Position numbers and translations under genes: made by a program. Shown one piece after another: positions 20,110 through 30,961 of a stretch of DNA of 64,000 bases. The stretch is taken from the NCBI GenBank assembly GCA_022606425.2, contig JAHDVF020001035.1:248001-312000 (forward strand), given 5' to 3'. The notes under the pieces are model-generated. The model worked only from the letters and a program-made list of their open reading frames with translations. It was not told the DNA's origin and made no database searches. How positions within the stretch are numbered: position 1 is the stretch's first letter; every line of letters starts with the position of its first letter. Source of the stretch: Lepidostoma basale. Lineage: Eukaryota > Arthropoda > Insecta > Trichoptera > Lepidostomatidae.

Positions 20110-20210
20110 TATATAATAATATATCACTGAAGAAGGACTGGTTGTCCGAAACATGTCTGATATGTGATTTTAATAGTGTTGTATAAACAAAGTATATAAA
20201 AAAATAAAAA
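20110..20210 (+). repeat. HHR-P3 unit
   Basis: About 100 bp with the hammerhead-like motif at its 5' end and TTTTAATAGTGTTGTATA downstream. A second, inverted-orientation copy lies at 40832-40902. Confidence 0.7.
20119..20165 (+). ncRNA. Hammerhead ribozyme-like motif, best in window
   Basis: Stem I: 20126 back to 20119 pairs with 20158-20165, eight consecutive pairs with one G-U. Core CTGAAGA 20127-20133. One extra A, then stem II GGAC (20135-20138)/GTCC (20144-20147) with loop TGGTT. GAAA 20148-20151. C-AU-G-U gives a two-pair helix III from the palindrome ACATGT, then C17 at 20157, where the chain would be cut. This is the type I layout with a minimal, self-complementary helix III. The only departure from the consensus is the extra base before stem II. 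Activity is inferred, not shown. Confidence 0.7.
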
Positions 20211-20299
20211 GACAAATAAAACATCTACGAGTACAACACAAAGTATGGTGAACATAGAAGAAATAATTGAAATCTTCATATTCAGTAATTAACACAAAT

Positions 20300-20470
20300 A
20301 AAAACGTCTGTTTTCTAGAAATTTCATCATAGTTTATGTGAATGACGTGTTATGCCTGTGGCATTATCAAATGGAACATTTGATAAAGCCTTGGGCAGGT
20401 GAAACATATAGTCAGTTTTTATTAGTTTCATGATATTTTTAGAAGTAACATGTGTCGCTTTATAAGGGTA
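20300..20470. repeat. HHR-P1 foldback repeat
   Basis: Left arm AAAACGTCTGTTTTCTAGAA and GTGAATGACGTGTTATGCC; centre GGCATTATCAAATGGAACAT; right arm TTTGATAAAGCC, AGGTGAAACATATAGTCAG. Both arms are diverged. Confidence 0.75.
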
Positions 20471-21494
20471 TTTGATATCCTAAATTATTATGGAGTTTCA
20501 CATATTTTTAAAGAAACAATTAAGTATGCACGACAATTTTTTTCCCCTAAGTATTTTCTTTATTCACTTCACGAGATTACATAAAATAATACAAAAATAA
20601 ATGAATAAAATATATTAAAAATCGAAATGCTCCTTTTTGCTTCGTTTTGAAAATCGGAATGCTCCTTTTGTTTTTTTTTCCCTCACATTATACAATTAAG
20701 TAATTATTTAGTATATGTATAAATTATCAGTAGGGTATAAATATCTAACTCACAAGTATTTATTTAAAAAAAAATCATATTTTATTTTTAAAATGTTGAG
20801 AAGGTTTTGTCTAGTTTGTTATCTTTCGATGATACCGCAGCGGAATTCACCCCTTTTCATTAGTGACACGTGGAAAAAATGTTGAGCGCCGCTGGCAAAT
20901 ATAGGAAGTATTTTTTGATAAAAACTGCTGAGATGGTCCATATGCTGCAAATCGCTGTTGTTTTCTTATGTCAGCAATCCTTTGACTTTTGATCACGGCA
21001 AATGTATTGGAAACCGGATAAGTACCAATCTAGATAGCATTTAAGGGATAGGTCATACATATTACATGACATTACTGTTTTGTGTAGGGTTAGAAAGCTG
21101 ACTTTGCCGTGACCTCGAACTATGCAAAACGCAGAAACTTGGTTCTGTTTAAGTTTGACTGTATAATTTATTTCTCAACCCCTGTTCTATGGAATGTTAT
21201 TTTGTCTTGAAAAACAACATCTACATACAAATTTACCAACCAACAAAATACTTCTAAATGTTCCATCACATACTTATATATCTGCCATTTTTTTGTATTC
21301 GTTACATTTTAAATGTAAAAAATACGGATTATTTTGTTCATTTTACAATGCACAAAGAAGTAATTCAGTAAACTTAATACCATGCTACTATAATGCGATT
21401 TCAGCCTAATTTATAAATTTAAACTGTCATCTAACACTTTAAAAATACATTGAATATTGAAGAAAGAATTTATTCTTGAAGATTTGTTTTATTT
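20471..21494. other. No recognised gene; AT-rich
   Basis: A short imperfect duplication of AATGCTCCTTTTTG occurs at about 20626-20670. Positions 20810-21130 are less AT-rich but have no supportable frame. Confidence 0.4.
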
Positions 21495-21496
21495 TA

Positions 21497-21605
21497 TAGA
21501 AGTATAATAGTATGTGTCACTTTCATAAAATATAAATATGTCACTCTCACGAAATATACCAAAGTTTTTTTTAAAACAGACGTTTTCTACAAGTAATATT
21601 AAATG
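21497..21605 (+). repeat. HHR-P1-like arm, degenerate
   Basis: Two TGTCAC-TTTCATAAAATATA-type blocks followed by AAAACAGACGTTTTCTAC, the outer-arm landmarks of P1. No intact core. Confidence 0.35.
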
Positions 21606-21639
21606 AGATAAGGGTAACATTTAATGTCAATATTTGATA

Positions 21640-22520
21640 AAGAACTATAAAGACAAAACATTTTATTCATATACAATATAAGAGTAGACGGAGAACTGTC
21701 CAAATCCATAAAAACTGCATTGGGCATAAGAAAAGGAGAGAGTTTCAGTCCATTCATTTTCAAACTAATTATGGACAAAATATTAGGAGATGTCATTTCA
21801 CTTGGTTTGTGATACTGTATAGGGAAGGATGTAGTGAGCATCATATGCTACGCGGGCGATGCTGCACTGATAGCAGAGTCGGAAGGCGAACTGCAAAGAT
21901 TCTTAAATAGATTTTAGACATCTGCCCCCAACTTCAATATGAAGATCTCAGTTGAGAAAAAAACCATGACATTCTCAAAAGAACCCTTAGAATGCAGGTT
22001 TTCCTTAAATGACAGAATGCTGGAACAGGTTGCAAAGTTTAGATTTATGGGAGTGGATCTACTCGGTCAAAGTGATCTTGTCAGTGAAGTAATAGGACAA
22101 GTCAACAAGGCTTCGGCGGTATCAGGTTGTCTCAAGGAGATGACAATGAAAACAAGTATATGAGAACTGACAGTAAGGTCAGAATATACGAAACCTGCGT
22201 AAGTCCTATACGGACATATAGCCTTGAGACGAGAGCCGATACCACAAGAACGAAGTCTGAAGTGTGGGTAGCAGAGATGCGGACGCTGAGGATGATAGCA
22301 GGAAAGACTCTTCGAGATAGGGTGAGGGACATGAAGATACTGGAATGCGCACGTGCAGACGATGGATACCACCAGAATCCCACACGCTCTGGCGCATCAG
22401 ACCCCTACGGCTACCGTCTCCCCGGAAGACCACAAAAGAGATGGAGGGATAGCTGGGAGTCGAACTCCCAAGAGAGGCCAGCCTGATTACAGGAACAGAC
22501 CAAAGGTCTAAAAGAAGAAG
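21640..22520 (+). pseudogene. RT palm-to-C-terminus, family B
   Basis: Remnants of a reverse transcriptase: VDGELSKSIKTALGIRKGES (motif B area), FSPFIFKLIMDKILGD, then CYAGDAALIAESEGELQRFL, where the catalytic YADD has become YAGD. Thumb: EQVAKFRFMGVDL, VRIYETCVSPIRTYSLETRA, AEMRTLRMIAGKTLRDRV. It ends with LPGRPQKRWRDSWESNSQE and AAAGAAGAAG. It has an in-frame stop near 21811 and a frameshift near 22130. This is the longest family B copy in the window. Confidence 0.85.
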
Positions 22521-22803
22521 AAGATGATGAATAAGAAATATACGAACATCAAAAGTCCAATAGTTTTAATTGATACTAAATTCTTGAATATTTAGTATAT
22601 TAATGAATATCATAATATTGTATTAAACAATAAATCAAATGATGAATATATATTTTATGTAACAAGAACATTGAAAGTTCTAATTATATTTATTAAATTG
22701 CTTGACGTCATTTTTGTTATTTAAATTTGTTGAATACTCGTGAAAGAATAATATCAAGCATTTAATAATAATAAAAATATTTTCAGCTTACTTAAAAATA
22801 TTA
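22521..22803. other. AT-rich; possible poly(A) signal for a minus-strand exon
   Basis: AATAAA on the minus strand at 22694-22689 lies about 110 bp past the stop codon of the candidate exon at 22804-22895. Otherwise nothing. Confidence 0.3.
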
Positions 22804-22895
22804 TTAATCACGTGTTTCTACTTCTTCTTCATTTGCTTCATATGGTTTCCTGCTTCTTTTCAGAGCCTGTTTCTGGTATGTAAATAGATGCCCAG
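22804..22895 (-). CDS. Candidate terminal exon of an unknown host gene
   Basis: The minus strand has a good splice acceptor (CTAATTATTTTGACAG ending at 22896), followed in phase 1 by 28 codons ending GATTAA (stop 22806-22804). The peptide begins GHLFTYQKQALKRSRK and continues PYEANEEEVETRD: a basic patch then an acidic tail, as at the end of a cytosolic or membrane protein. A minus-strand AATAAA lies about 110 bp downstream. No upstream exon was found, and I do not recognise the protein. Chance occurrence is possible in a short frame. Confidence 0.4.
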
Positions 22896-23368
22896 CTGTC
22901 AAAATAATTAGAAAAATATTAATTTACAGTAGCTTTAGTACAAAATATAAAAATTAAATACATTATTATAATGCTCTGTTTGACTTTTGTATAACTCTAA
23001 AACGTTGCATCAAATAAACATAAAATTAGCATACAATATTTCTTACAAATCATATAAATTGTTATTTTATGCATTAGAATCGAATAGTTTCTTACATTAA
23101 TATTTTTCGATTGCGGCATTTTTGGCATGTCTAACTAATATTAACATGTATACTTAACATAAAAATGTACTTTCATATTTCTAATAACGTATTCAAACCA
23201 ATATCGTGAAATCATAAAACTTTAAGGGTAGAAGTTAAGATAAATTATTTTCGTTATATTTAAGATATTATTTCTAGTGGAATAATTCATAAAGATTCAT
23301 CAAGTTAAACTTATTAGAGTATTAGAATACATGATATGAATTTCGTACAAAAAACAATATAACTAATT
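22896..23368. other. AT-rich; putative intron side of the candidate exon
   Basis: No frame or matching repeat. Confidence 0.35.
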
Positions 23369-23446
23369 AACTAACTAACTAACTAACTAACCATCACGCC
23401 GTCTCCCCGAAGGGGTAGGCAGAAATAATGGACTGCCACACTTTTC
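23369..23446 (-). mobile_element. RTE-A2-type 3' end with (GTTA)n tail
   Basis: Tail (TAAC) repeated six times on the plus strand, CCATCACGCCGTCTCCCC, hairpin CCCCGAAGGGG, then 30 bp of terminal sequence. The similarity stops there, so it may be a very short insertion or a non-autonomous derivative. Confidence 0.8.
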
Positions 23447-23696
23447 TCACATGTTTTAATATGTATTAATATTTTTTTTACAGCCAAGTTAACGTTAAAA
23501 TAAATCTTTAATTTATTAAAAAATCAGGATTTAAAATACTCAACACAAATGAATGATTTGTACTGAATATAAACTGTTAGAACTATAAAATATAAATAAT
23601 TTTATATAATAAAAGGTACAGTCTTGGTATAATATCAAATAAATTAAACAACAATTTAGCAATGATAGGAATACAAATAAACTAACATAATTTTTT

Positions 23697-23932
23697 CTAT
23701 TCGAAAAAATCATAGATTCTAGTAACGCAGAAGCCTACGAAGTAACAATTTTCTTTCGCCTTTCCACACATCAATAAGTCGTAGCCGAAAAATCTCGGAC
23801 GAGTTCGGAAAACTTCGGGAAAGCTCGGCTTGTCACAGCCGCATCTGTGATCTACGTAGTCAGTGTGCTTAAAGCTCTTGCGGCGGACGCAAGCACCGCG
23901 CAACAAGTTGATGTTTTAAATATGTGTCTCAT
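23697..23932 (-). CDS. Cysteine-rich short frame, unknown
   Basis: A minus-strand frame (23906-23697) of mixed composition in AT-rich surroundings encodes RKSFKHTDYVDHRCGCDKPS, FPEVFRTRPRFFGYDLLMCG, KAKENCYFVGFC and RIYDFFE, with six Cys. It has no ATG. A different frame starts with ATG at 23932-23930 and reads MRHIFKTSTCCAVLASAARA, which looks like a signal peptide. The two could be one secreted peptide broken by a frameshift, or an exon. I see no clean splice sites. C-x-C followed by three spaced Cys recalls cystine-knot factors, but that is speculative. Confidence 0.3.
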
Positions 23933-24448
23933 CAAAAAATTATTGTTTTACATGGATAAAACAAAGTTAATTGAAAAGTTTATAAATACAGAATTGTAAT
24001 AGAGACTAATTAGACGGAAAATTGAGTTTCTTAGTGAGATAACTGTGTATAAGAAAGTTTTTTATCCGTAAAAAGTTTAGTGTTAGAGAAAACTAATAAA
24101 TAATTAGTTTTATCAAGCAAAACATTCAACAAACCTCCAAAACTACTTTTAAAAATCTGTTTTGAGATCACATTATCATAAAAATTAAGAATTAGTGCAT
24201 ATAAGTTTTTAGTTTTATTACCCAGTTAGTGATGTGAGACAACTAATGTGAAATACGTAAGAATTCTCATTTCAACATTAACGTGGTTAAAGTGTTACGT
24301 TGTGATGCAATTTTAAGTAATAAAACAATTGGATTCTTGTTTGCCTGATATAAAATTCAAGAAAGGTAGGTAAATTTAATTATTTTTAGTAATCTAAGAA
24401 ATTTATATTAGATGTACTTTTCAAATGTGGTTTAATTTGTTCATTACG
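23933..24448. other. No recognised feature
   Basis: A donor-like AAG/GTAGGT occurs on the plus strand near 24366 without a supporting frame. Confidence 0.35.
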
Positions 24449-24622
24449 ACCTTTGTGGTAGAGTGATAAGAGTTCTGACTGCCATACCGAAAGCCCCGGG
24501 TTCGTTTCCCGTAGATGGCAGTATGATAGTTACACTGACTGGTCTGGTGTAGAATTGGTGAAGTAACAATAAAATGTTGATAGATTAGTTACCTATCACA
24601 TATTATGAAAATCAATATAATA
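24449..24622 (+). mobile_element. SINE S1 copy, 3' truncated
   Basis: Head CGACCTTTGTGGTAGAGTG (A box altered), B box GGGTTCGTTTCCC, GATGGCAGTATGATAG, then AACAATAAAATGTTGATAG and TTACCTATCACAT. About 10-15% diverged from 41119-41377 by eye. Confidence 0.85.
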
Positions 24623-24837
24623 GATAAAAATAAATGTTTTTGTATACAGAAATTGGGATTCAAACGACCTATTGTATAAATTAAACTATTTAAAGCATAT
24701 ACATTAAGTTAATTAATAAAGCTTAACGATATTCATAAGCTTAACGTTTTTGCATACAATTCTAAAAGAACCATTTTTTTAGGTATTTTATTCGCAATTA
24801 TGAAATAAAACGATATTTTATTATTCCTGTTTTATGA

Positions 24838-24915
24838 TGCTAAACCAGTCGCCGTCGAAATAATTACATAATTGGAACTAGTTCCTAAAAAACGTTGTTT
24901 TATTTAATTACATAA
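24838..24915 (+). repeat. HHR-P5 right arm
   Basis: AAACCAGTCGCCGTCGAAAT, TTGGAACTAGTTCCTAAA, AAACGTTGTTTTATTTAATT. The left arm is absent. Confidence 0.6.
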
Positions 24916-25539
24916 TATAAAATCAAAGGGTGGTAGTCTATGGAATAGAACTCTTGAGTCCTGATCTAGGGAACTTGGGTTGAAACCTCGATACGATCAA
25001 ATTCCTTCCTTATAATAGCAGCTTTTTTCTGCTCATATTGAAGATTGAAGAAATATTTCTAATGCCTATGATTTTATTCAATAGTAAAGTCTTTTTTCTT
25101 TAAATACTGGTTTAAACAAAATGTCTAAAATGTGATATTTTCTATTGTTTGTACATTCGTAAACTAATGCCCATTTCTCATATAAAAAGACAGACTATTT
25201 AAGGCTGGAATGCACTTACAACAACACGTAGGATTTTTTAAGTAAACACACCGTTTTTGCGAGTAAATCAGAGAAGTTGGATCGCCGCGGTCTTATTTCC
25301 TTGGTTATTTATATACTGTCTTTCATATACAGATTAGTTATCTTGTATGCACGTCAAGAGCAATATAAATCACAAAACATATTTTATTTCAACATGTTTT
25401 GTTTGTGTGTATTTTGATATTAAGTAATATTGTATATTAAGAAATATGATTTACTTCCTTACATGTTGGTCGGTACGCAAACTATGCAATATACAAATGT
25501 TTAACTCTTATATAGAAAATAATATTATATGATAAATTA
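24916..25539. other. No recognised feature
   Basis: AT-rich; a short stretch near 25200-25320 is more balanced but has no supported frame. Confidence 0.4.
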
Positions 25540-25885
25540 TTAAAATGAAGTTTAAAAACGAAGAGATGAATACACTTAGGACGATAGCAGGCAGGACACT
25601 GAAAGATCGCGTGGGGAACACCAGAATTAGAGAGATATATGAGGTTGAGAACATTATAAGATGGAGCAGGCAGGGAAGAAGGGACTGGTACGGTCATGTT
25701 CAAAGAATGGACACCACCAAACTTCTCTATATTGCACTACGTAATCAGCCTCATGGGACTCGTCCCCGTGGAAGACCTCCTTAACTATGGAAGGACAGCT
25801 GGGAATCTACCTCACAGAAGGAGCAACACTCTGGAGAATAGACTACATAGGTCTACAGCAAGGAAGAATAATAAGAAGAAGAATA
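25540..25885 (+). pseudogene. RT C-terminal fragment, family B
   Basis: Nearly open frame: NEEMNTLRTIAGRTLKDRVG, VENIIRWSRQGRRDWYGHVQ, LRNQPHGTRPRGRPP, then after a shift LWKDSWEST, ending GAAGAATAATAAGAAGAAG. Less decayed than most copies. Confidence 0.85.
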
Positions 25886-25887
25886 AA

Positions 25888-26025
25888 ACGATGTTGTTTA
25901 AGAACTAATTCCACTTTTGTCTTTATTTCGACAGCGATCGGTTTCGTCAGGTTTTCTGGCATCGACATACTAGTTGGGAATTACAAGCTTGGCGTAACCG
26001 GTCACTGTCAAAATATGGAAGTTGT
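25888..26025. repeat. HHR-P5 foldback
   Basis: Left arm ACGATGTTGTTTAAGAAC, CTTTATTTCGACAGCGATCG. The minus strand has GTCGATGCCAG, CTGACGAAACCGATCG, giving a stem II GCCAG/CTGAC with one mismatch, GAAAC and an ACCGAU helix III. Right arm GTAACCGGTCACTGTC is decayed. It directly follows the family B tail. Confidence 0.65.
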
Positions 26026-26034
26026 TATTTGGAG

Positions 26035-26150
26035 AAATCGACATTATGAATGTTAAGGAAGCGAAAGAAATATGTCAGGAAATAACAGTGTGGCGGTCCA
26101 TTATTTTTGGCTACACCTTCGGAGAGACGGTGTGATGGTTAATAAGTTAT
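26035..26150 (+). mobile_element. RTE-A2 3' end, unit 1
   Basis: ATGAATGTTAAGGAAGCGAAAG, TATGTCAGGAA, GTGTGGCGGTCCATT, a decayed hairpin and GGTGTGATGGTTAATAAG. Shared by both duplication units, so the insertion predates the duplication. Confidence 0.75.
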
Positions 26151-26344
26151 TTGTATTTTTTAAATTAAAAAATTTAAGATTTTTTTTAAAAAGCGTGTAA
26201 AAATTGGCATTTTAATCACCAGTAAATTCTATAAATGAACACTTTTAAATCTTTTCATGTTTATGGTATTTTGTACAAAATCCCGGTAGCTGTCAAAATA
26301 TGGACAAAGTGGAAGTTGTTCTTTAATGTCGGTCGTAAGGTAAT

Positions 26345-26455
26345 CGTTGGTTGTAATTGAGAAAGAAAAAGAAATATATCAGGAAAGAACAGTGTGGCGG
26401 TTCATTATTTTTGGTTACACCTTCGGAAAGACGGTGTGATGGTTAATAAGTTATT
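26345..26455 (+). mobile_element. RTE-A2 3' end, unit 2
   Basis: Same terminus as 26035-26150 with independent substitutions (GGTTCATT for GGTCCATT). Confidence 0.75.
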
Positions 26456-26774
26456 TGTATTTTTAAATTAAATTTTTTAAGGTTTTTTTTAAAAAGCATG
26501 TAAAAATTGGCATTTTAATCACCAGTAAATTCTATTTATGAACACTTTTAAATCTTTTCATGTTTATGGTATTTTCTACAAAATCCTGCCCTTGACTCTT
26601 ATAGCTCTGAAGAGCCGCTTTGATAGTCTAATTATGCCTTAAATATAATCTCATTTTGCTTTCAACACAACACCTTGGCTTATTAAAAATTTAATTAACG
26701 AAAATGCAATAAATCTCGTACTTAAGAGCGAAATAAAAGTAAATTAATTTCTTGATACACCCAAGGCACGCTGC

Positions 26775-27165
26775 GTATTATTTCTTCTTTTTTCTTTCTC
26801 CTTGATACAGACTTATGTGGCCTGTTTTTTAGAAGCTTGCTCCTCCTGTGAGGTGGATTCACAGTTATCTGACGATCTTATCAGTGGTCCTTCCATGAGG
26901 ACGAGAAGAGATTAGTAAATTTAGATTCGATATTGTCTTAGACAGGCGAAACAATTCATTCACATAAAATGTGTTTATTTTTTTAATATCGTTGTCTAAG
27001 AAATAGTAAATAGGACTCGTCCCTGTAGACTGATTATGTAGTGAACTATAAAGGAAATTGGTGATGTCCATTCTTTGGACATGACAGTACCATTTCCTCC
27101 TTTGTTGTGTACTTCATCTTACATGGAGTAGCCATCTTACATTCTCACCAGCGTCACATATATCA
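26775..27165 (-). pseudogene. RT C-terminal fragment, family B, with insertion
   Basis: Minus strand: GNGTVMSKEWTSPISF, YIISLQG, then after the gap GRTTDKIVR, IHLTGGASF-KTGHISLYQG-R. The interruption at about 26930-27005 looks like a short P1-type repeat (GGCGAAACAATTCATTCACA). Starts at the tail, TTCTTCTTTTTTC. Confidence 0.65.
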
Positions 27166-27838
27166 CACCTTCGGTAAGACTTGGGCATAACTGTTAAAAA
27201 TTCAAAATGAATTAAGTATGCCAATGTATTTTAAAAACATCCCTTTGGAGGAACAAAGTCGCGAATTAAATTCAGTCTCATTTTGCAGAAGGGCATTGTA
27301 TGATCAGTATACCTAGAATAACACCATATTATTCTTCAAGAATCTTAATATCTCTAATGAAAAATTACAAAACGTGCAATTGTGCCGTTTTCTTACTGAA
27401 GGTACGATATGTGTTTCGATATCCAGTAAACGAAATATTAAAATATATCTAAGTACAAAAAAAGATTTCAATAAGTTTTAATAGACTCGTCCTTTCGGGT
27501 TATTTCAATAGATCAAATATTCGTATTACTTCCGCAGTTCAATCAAAAGCGTATTATCAAAGCCTAAAATCTGGTAGAGTTCTTAAAAAAGGGAAAAAAA
27601 ACTTCATAAAATGATTGAGACCAACATCTACAATTCCTTATCTTCTATTTCAATTCGCAAAATATTTTTTATTCAATAAAACATTCATAAAATGATTCAA
27701 TGAAGAGAAGATTTTATTGCAACCGCATGGTGCAATATAAAATTTTAATATTATATTTATTTAAAAAAATGTAACAATCATATTTGATTAATTGGCCAAA
27801 TTTTGTATTTTTGAAATCGATGTATTGCAGAATTACGC
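27166..27838. other. No recognised feature
   Basis: AT-rich; nothing supportable. Confidence 0.4.
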
Positions 27839-27839
27839 G

Positions 27840-27945
27840 ATGATTTATAAAGATTTAAATCATATTTCATGAAACTTGTCATTCCCATAAAATATAATAA
27901 AACTTCTAGATAACTGACGTTTTCATTCGTATTTATTAAGATTAC
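27840..27945 (+). repeat. HHR-P1 right arm
   Basis: CATGAAACTTGTCATTCCCA, ATAATAAAACTTCTAGATAA, GACGTTTTCATTCGTATT. Outer-arm sequence is close to consensus while the core region upstream is unrecognisable. Confidence 0.65.
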
Positions 27946-28868
27946 ATTTTTTTCTAACGTTTCACTTTCTATTTTATGTAATGTGTTATACAAATAAAGC
28001 ATTTGTACAATAAACAAAATATAATACAATCAGATAATGATAATAAACTAAATATTAATAAATAAAAATATGCTCTGTTTAATTATAAACATTGCAATAC
28101 CCATTAATCGAAAGTCAATAGATAACAATTCAAAAACTCACCTGAAACAAAAGAAGCATGTTTTTCAGAATATTTATTGTTTTTGTGTGGCACGATCCAA
28201 TAACGTTTTAACAGTAATTTTGGAGACCACCGCTGTATCTATTGCCTATTTCAGTAGTTTTGTGCAAAATTATCAGATTTGTTTGTTATTGTAGAAACTG
28301 GAACGATGTTTATAAACGCGCTGAAGAAAAATATGGTGTAGGATTTGACAACAAACGCACACACAACGAAAATATTTTACATGATATTATTGAAACATTT
28401 CGAATTCATATCCCAAACGGACATTTTAATTAATTGTTTACGGAAAGGCAACGTTTACTCCTGTCACTTTAAAACCAATGCACGCAACATAATTATTCCA
28501 ATAGAGGCCGATAAAGCAAATCCCTTTACCCCCCACCAGCCTTAGCGTGATTCTGTCGGTAAAGTACAATCTTCTTGTCAATCCTTAAACGAAAAATATG
28601 ATATCTTTTCAAGTGCAGTCTTTAGTCTCATATACAAATTTTACTACTAGGTATATTTTTATTTTGTCGAAATAAGTCAGTTGGTTAAAAAAAATACTGT
28701 GATACCATAAAATTATAAACTGAGAAAAAATAACCAAAAAAGTTATGAAACAATAGATAAGAATTTATTTTACAATCTTCAATATGAGTAGAAAATAGCT
28801 CATAATTATAAATAAGGACCTCAATCGTTTCTTGGATTTCATAAAATTCAAGCGATTAATTTTTGTAC
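27946..28868. other. No recognised gene
   Basis: About 28440-28560 is less AT-rich (GAGGCCGATAAAGC, CCCCCCACCAGCC-like) with no frame; possible unique host sequence. Near 28690 a HHR-P7 flank relic (AATACTGTGATACCATAAA) is present. Confidence 0.4.
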
Positions 28869-29412
28869 AAACAACAACAACAAACCATCACGCCGTTTCC
28901 TCGAAGGGGTAGGCGGAGAGAATGGACCGCCACACTACTCTATCCTGGCACACCTTTCTAGCTTCCTCCACATTCATACAGCGAGTCATACACGCACATC
29001 GATTCTTCCGACTTCTAACATGATCAACCTCAAAAATTTGATTAATTTGAGCATGCCATGTTTTCCTCGGTCTGCCCCGACTCCGTACTCCATTTACATC
29101 ATTAAAGTATACTTTCTTAACCATTATTTCTCCATCCATGGGCTCCATATGTCCGAACCAACGCAGCGATCCTTTCATAATTTTGTTCATTTTACCTTAT
29201 TCCGCTGTACATTCCTTTCTAATATAAGCATTTCAGATTCAATCGAATATCGTTCTACTTCACAAACGTCTTAGGGACCTCTCTCTACCACATTTATTCT
29301 GCTCTCATCCTTCTTCTGCCAGTTCCATGCTTCGCTTCCATACATTAGGGTTGGGACCGGAACTCCATTGTGAACGGCCGTTTTCGCTTTCATTGGTATA
29401 TTCTTGTTTAAT
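28869..29412 (-). pseudogene. RTE-A1 3' fragment
   Basis: (CAA)n tail, hairpin CCTCGAAGGGG. The minus strand carries NKIMKGSLRWFGHMEPMDGE, RGRPRKTWHAQINQIF, KNRCACMTRCMNVEEARKVC, then upstream LMYGSEAWNWQKKDESR-type sequence after a shift. It extends to about residue 765 of the intact protein. A small insertion disrupts the region near 29230. Confidence 0.9.
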
Positions 29413-29895
29413 TTTGTACAAAACAATTATTATTTTATGTTTTTATTTTAAACGACAATAGATGATTATCTAACGAAGCGAAACAGACATATAGTAAACG
29501 TACGATTTCATATTTATTAAATTTGTGTATAAAATATTTTTCAACTATGAAAATATGAATTATCTACGGACATGTGATTATTTGATCGTTTAAAAGTTTC
29601 TGCAGACCGTTATTTCTTCAATCTCATATGTCAGTGTAAGCTATGCTTTTTTAAACACAGAAAAATGTAAACGATCTTATAATGATCGGCCTTGCGATAC
29701 CCCTAAAACCCGAAAAAACACACTTAACATTTTTGATACGAAAATCTTAAACCACATTATATAAGCTAGCTCGAGATGCAACTTGTTGATAAGATTATAA
29801 AATACTAAGCTATGTAAATTGTATTATGACGTGAATATAGTCCATTTGAATAAACTTGGTAGGATCACATAACAACAAACCCAAATATTACTAAC
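29413..29895. other. No recognised feature
   Basis: AT-rich; nothing supportable. Confidence 0.4.
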
Positions 29896-29896
29896 C

Positions 29897-30260
29897 CACC
29901 TTTATCGCATTGCCGTCTCTCCGAAGGGGTGGGCAGAAATAATGGACGACCAAACTATTCTTTCCTAACAGACATCGTGTCATGCACGTACGTCGATTTC
30001 TCCGACACCTCATGTGTACGAAAATTAATATTTGATTGAATTAATAATGTTACGTTTTTGTCGGTCTTCCTCTATTTCTTGCTCCCTATACATTGTTAAC
30101 AAATACAATATTACCATTGTTTCTTTATTCATGCTTTCCATGTGTCCGGAAAATCTTAATCTCCATTTAATTATTTAGTATTTTGTTCATAACACTTTCA
30201 TTTGCACTGCATTCAATTCTAATGTTTGCAATTAACACTCTATCATACACATATTAATCA
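29897..30260 (-). pseudogene. RTE-A2 3' fragment, old
   Basis: Hairpin CTCCGAAGGGG, GACCAAACTATTCTTTCC, then the reverse complement of the C-terminal coding region up to the MKGSLRW and CGYSVYDR-type block. Many indels; tail lost. Confidence 0.75.
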
Positions 30261-30559
30261 AGAAGATCACTTTCATTATAATATTGGCATAAGGGTGCAC
30301 ACTAACACCATTTTGCATTGCCACTTTAGCTTTTTTAGATATAGTTGTTTTTTAGTGATCCAACATGTACAAATATGTTAATGTATATTTAAGAACAAAA
30401 TGAGTTTTGACAAAGTGCAGTAAAACCTCGATATAACGGACCTCTATTAAACGAACTTCGGATATAACAGACAAAAAATCCGGTCAAATATAAAAAAATT
30501 AAAAACGTCCTGTTAATATTATACATTTTAGCGGCCATGATAATCACGCCATACGTCAA

Positions 30560-30845
30560 GCACTAGGATTTAAGACATATCGCCGAGGATGGAATTGAAG
30601 ATAGCGAAGAAGAAGAAACAACATTGCCAAAAATGAAGTTATCAGTGGTAAAACCACATCTCGACGATCTAATAACTGTTCATTCGTACGTATATATTCG
30701 TCGGATAACGAAGTTCAACTATATTATAAACATTTTCGTAATTTTAGGGAATTGATAATAAAAAAACTAGCAAACTTCAAAAGTGCAAACAAAACTTGAT
30801 TCCTTTTTCAAAGCAGGATTACCGAAGCAAGCGCGTTGATATCAA
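30560..30845 (+). pseudogene. pogo-type transposase C-terminal remnant
   Basis: Remnants EDSEEEETTLP-KMKLS, SSDNEVQLYYKHFRNFRELI and KKLANFKSANKT resemble the acidic tail plus NLR(S/E)LII-(K/E)KQ region at the end of pogo/jerky-type transposases. Frameshifted; the DDE domain is absent. Confidence 0.6.
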
Positions 30846-30961
30846 ACAGTAACGTCACTTCACGACGAGTCTCCGAAGACAATACATATATTTTTTTGCG
30901 TTTTGTATTGTTTATTTATGAAAATATAAACACTGCTTTTGCCACTTTTTTACTTAGTTTA

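Larger units (their letters stand above)
26000..26589. repeat. Tandem duplication, about 300 bp, two units
   Basis: Unit 1 is about 26000-26285 and unit 2 about 26286-26589. Both contain TGTCAAAATATGG, GAAGTTGTT, an RTE-A 3' end, GTTAATAAGTTATTTG, TGTAAAAATTGGCATTTT and TTAAATCTTTTCATGTTTATGG. Unit 2 carries about 19 extra bases in the first part. Confidence 0.85.
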
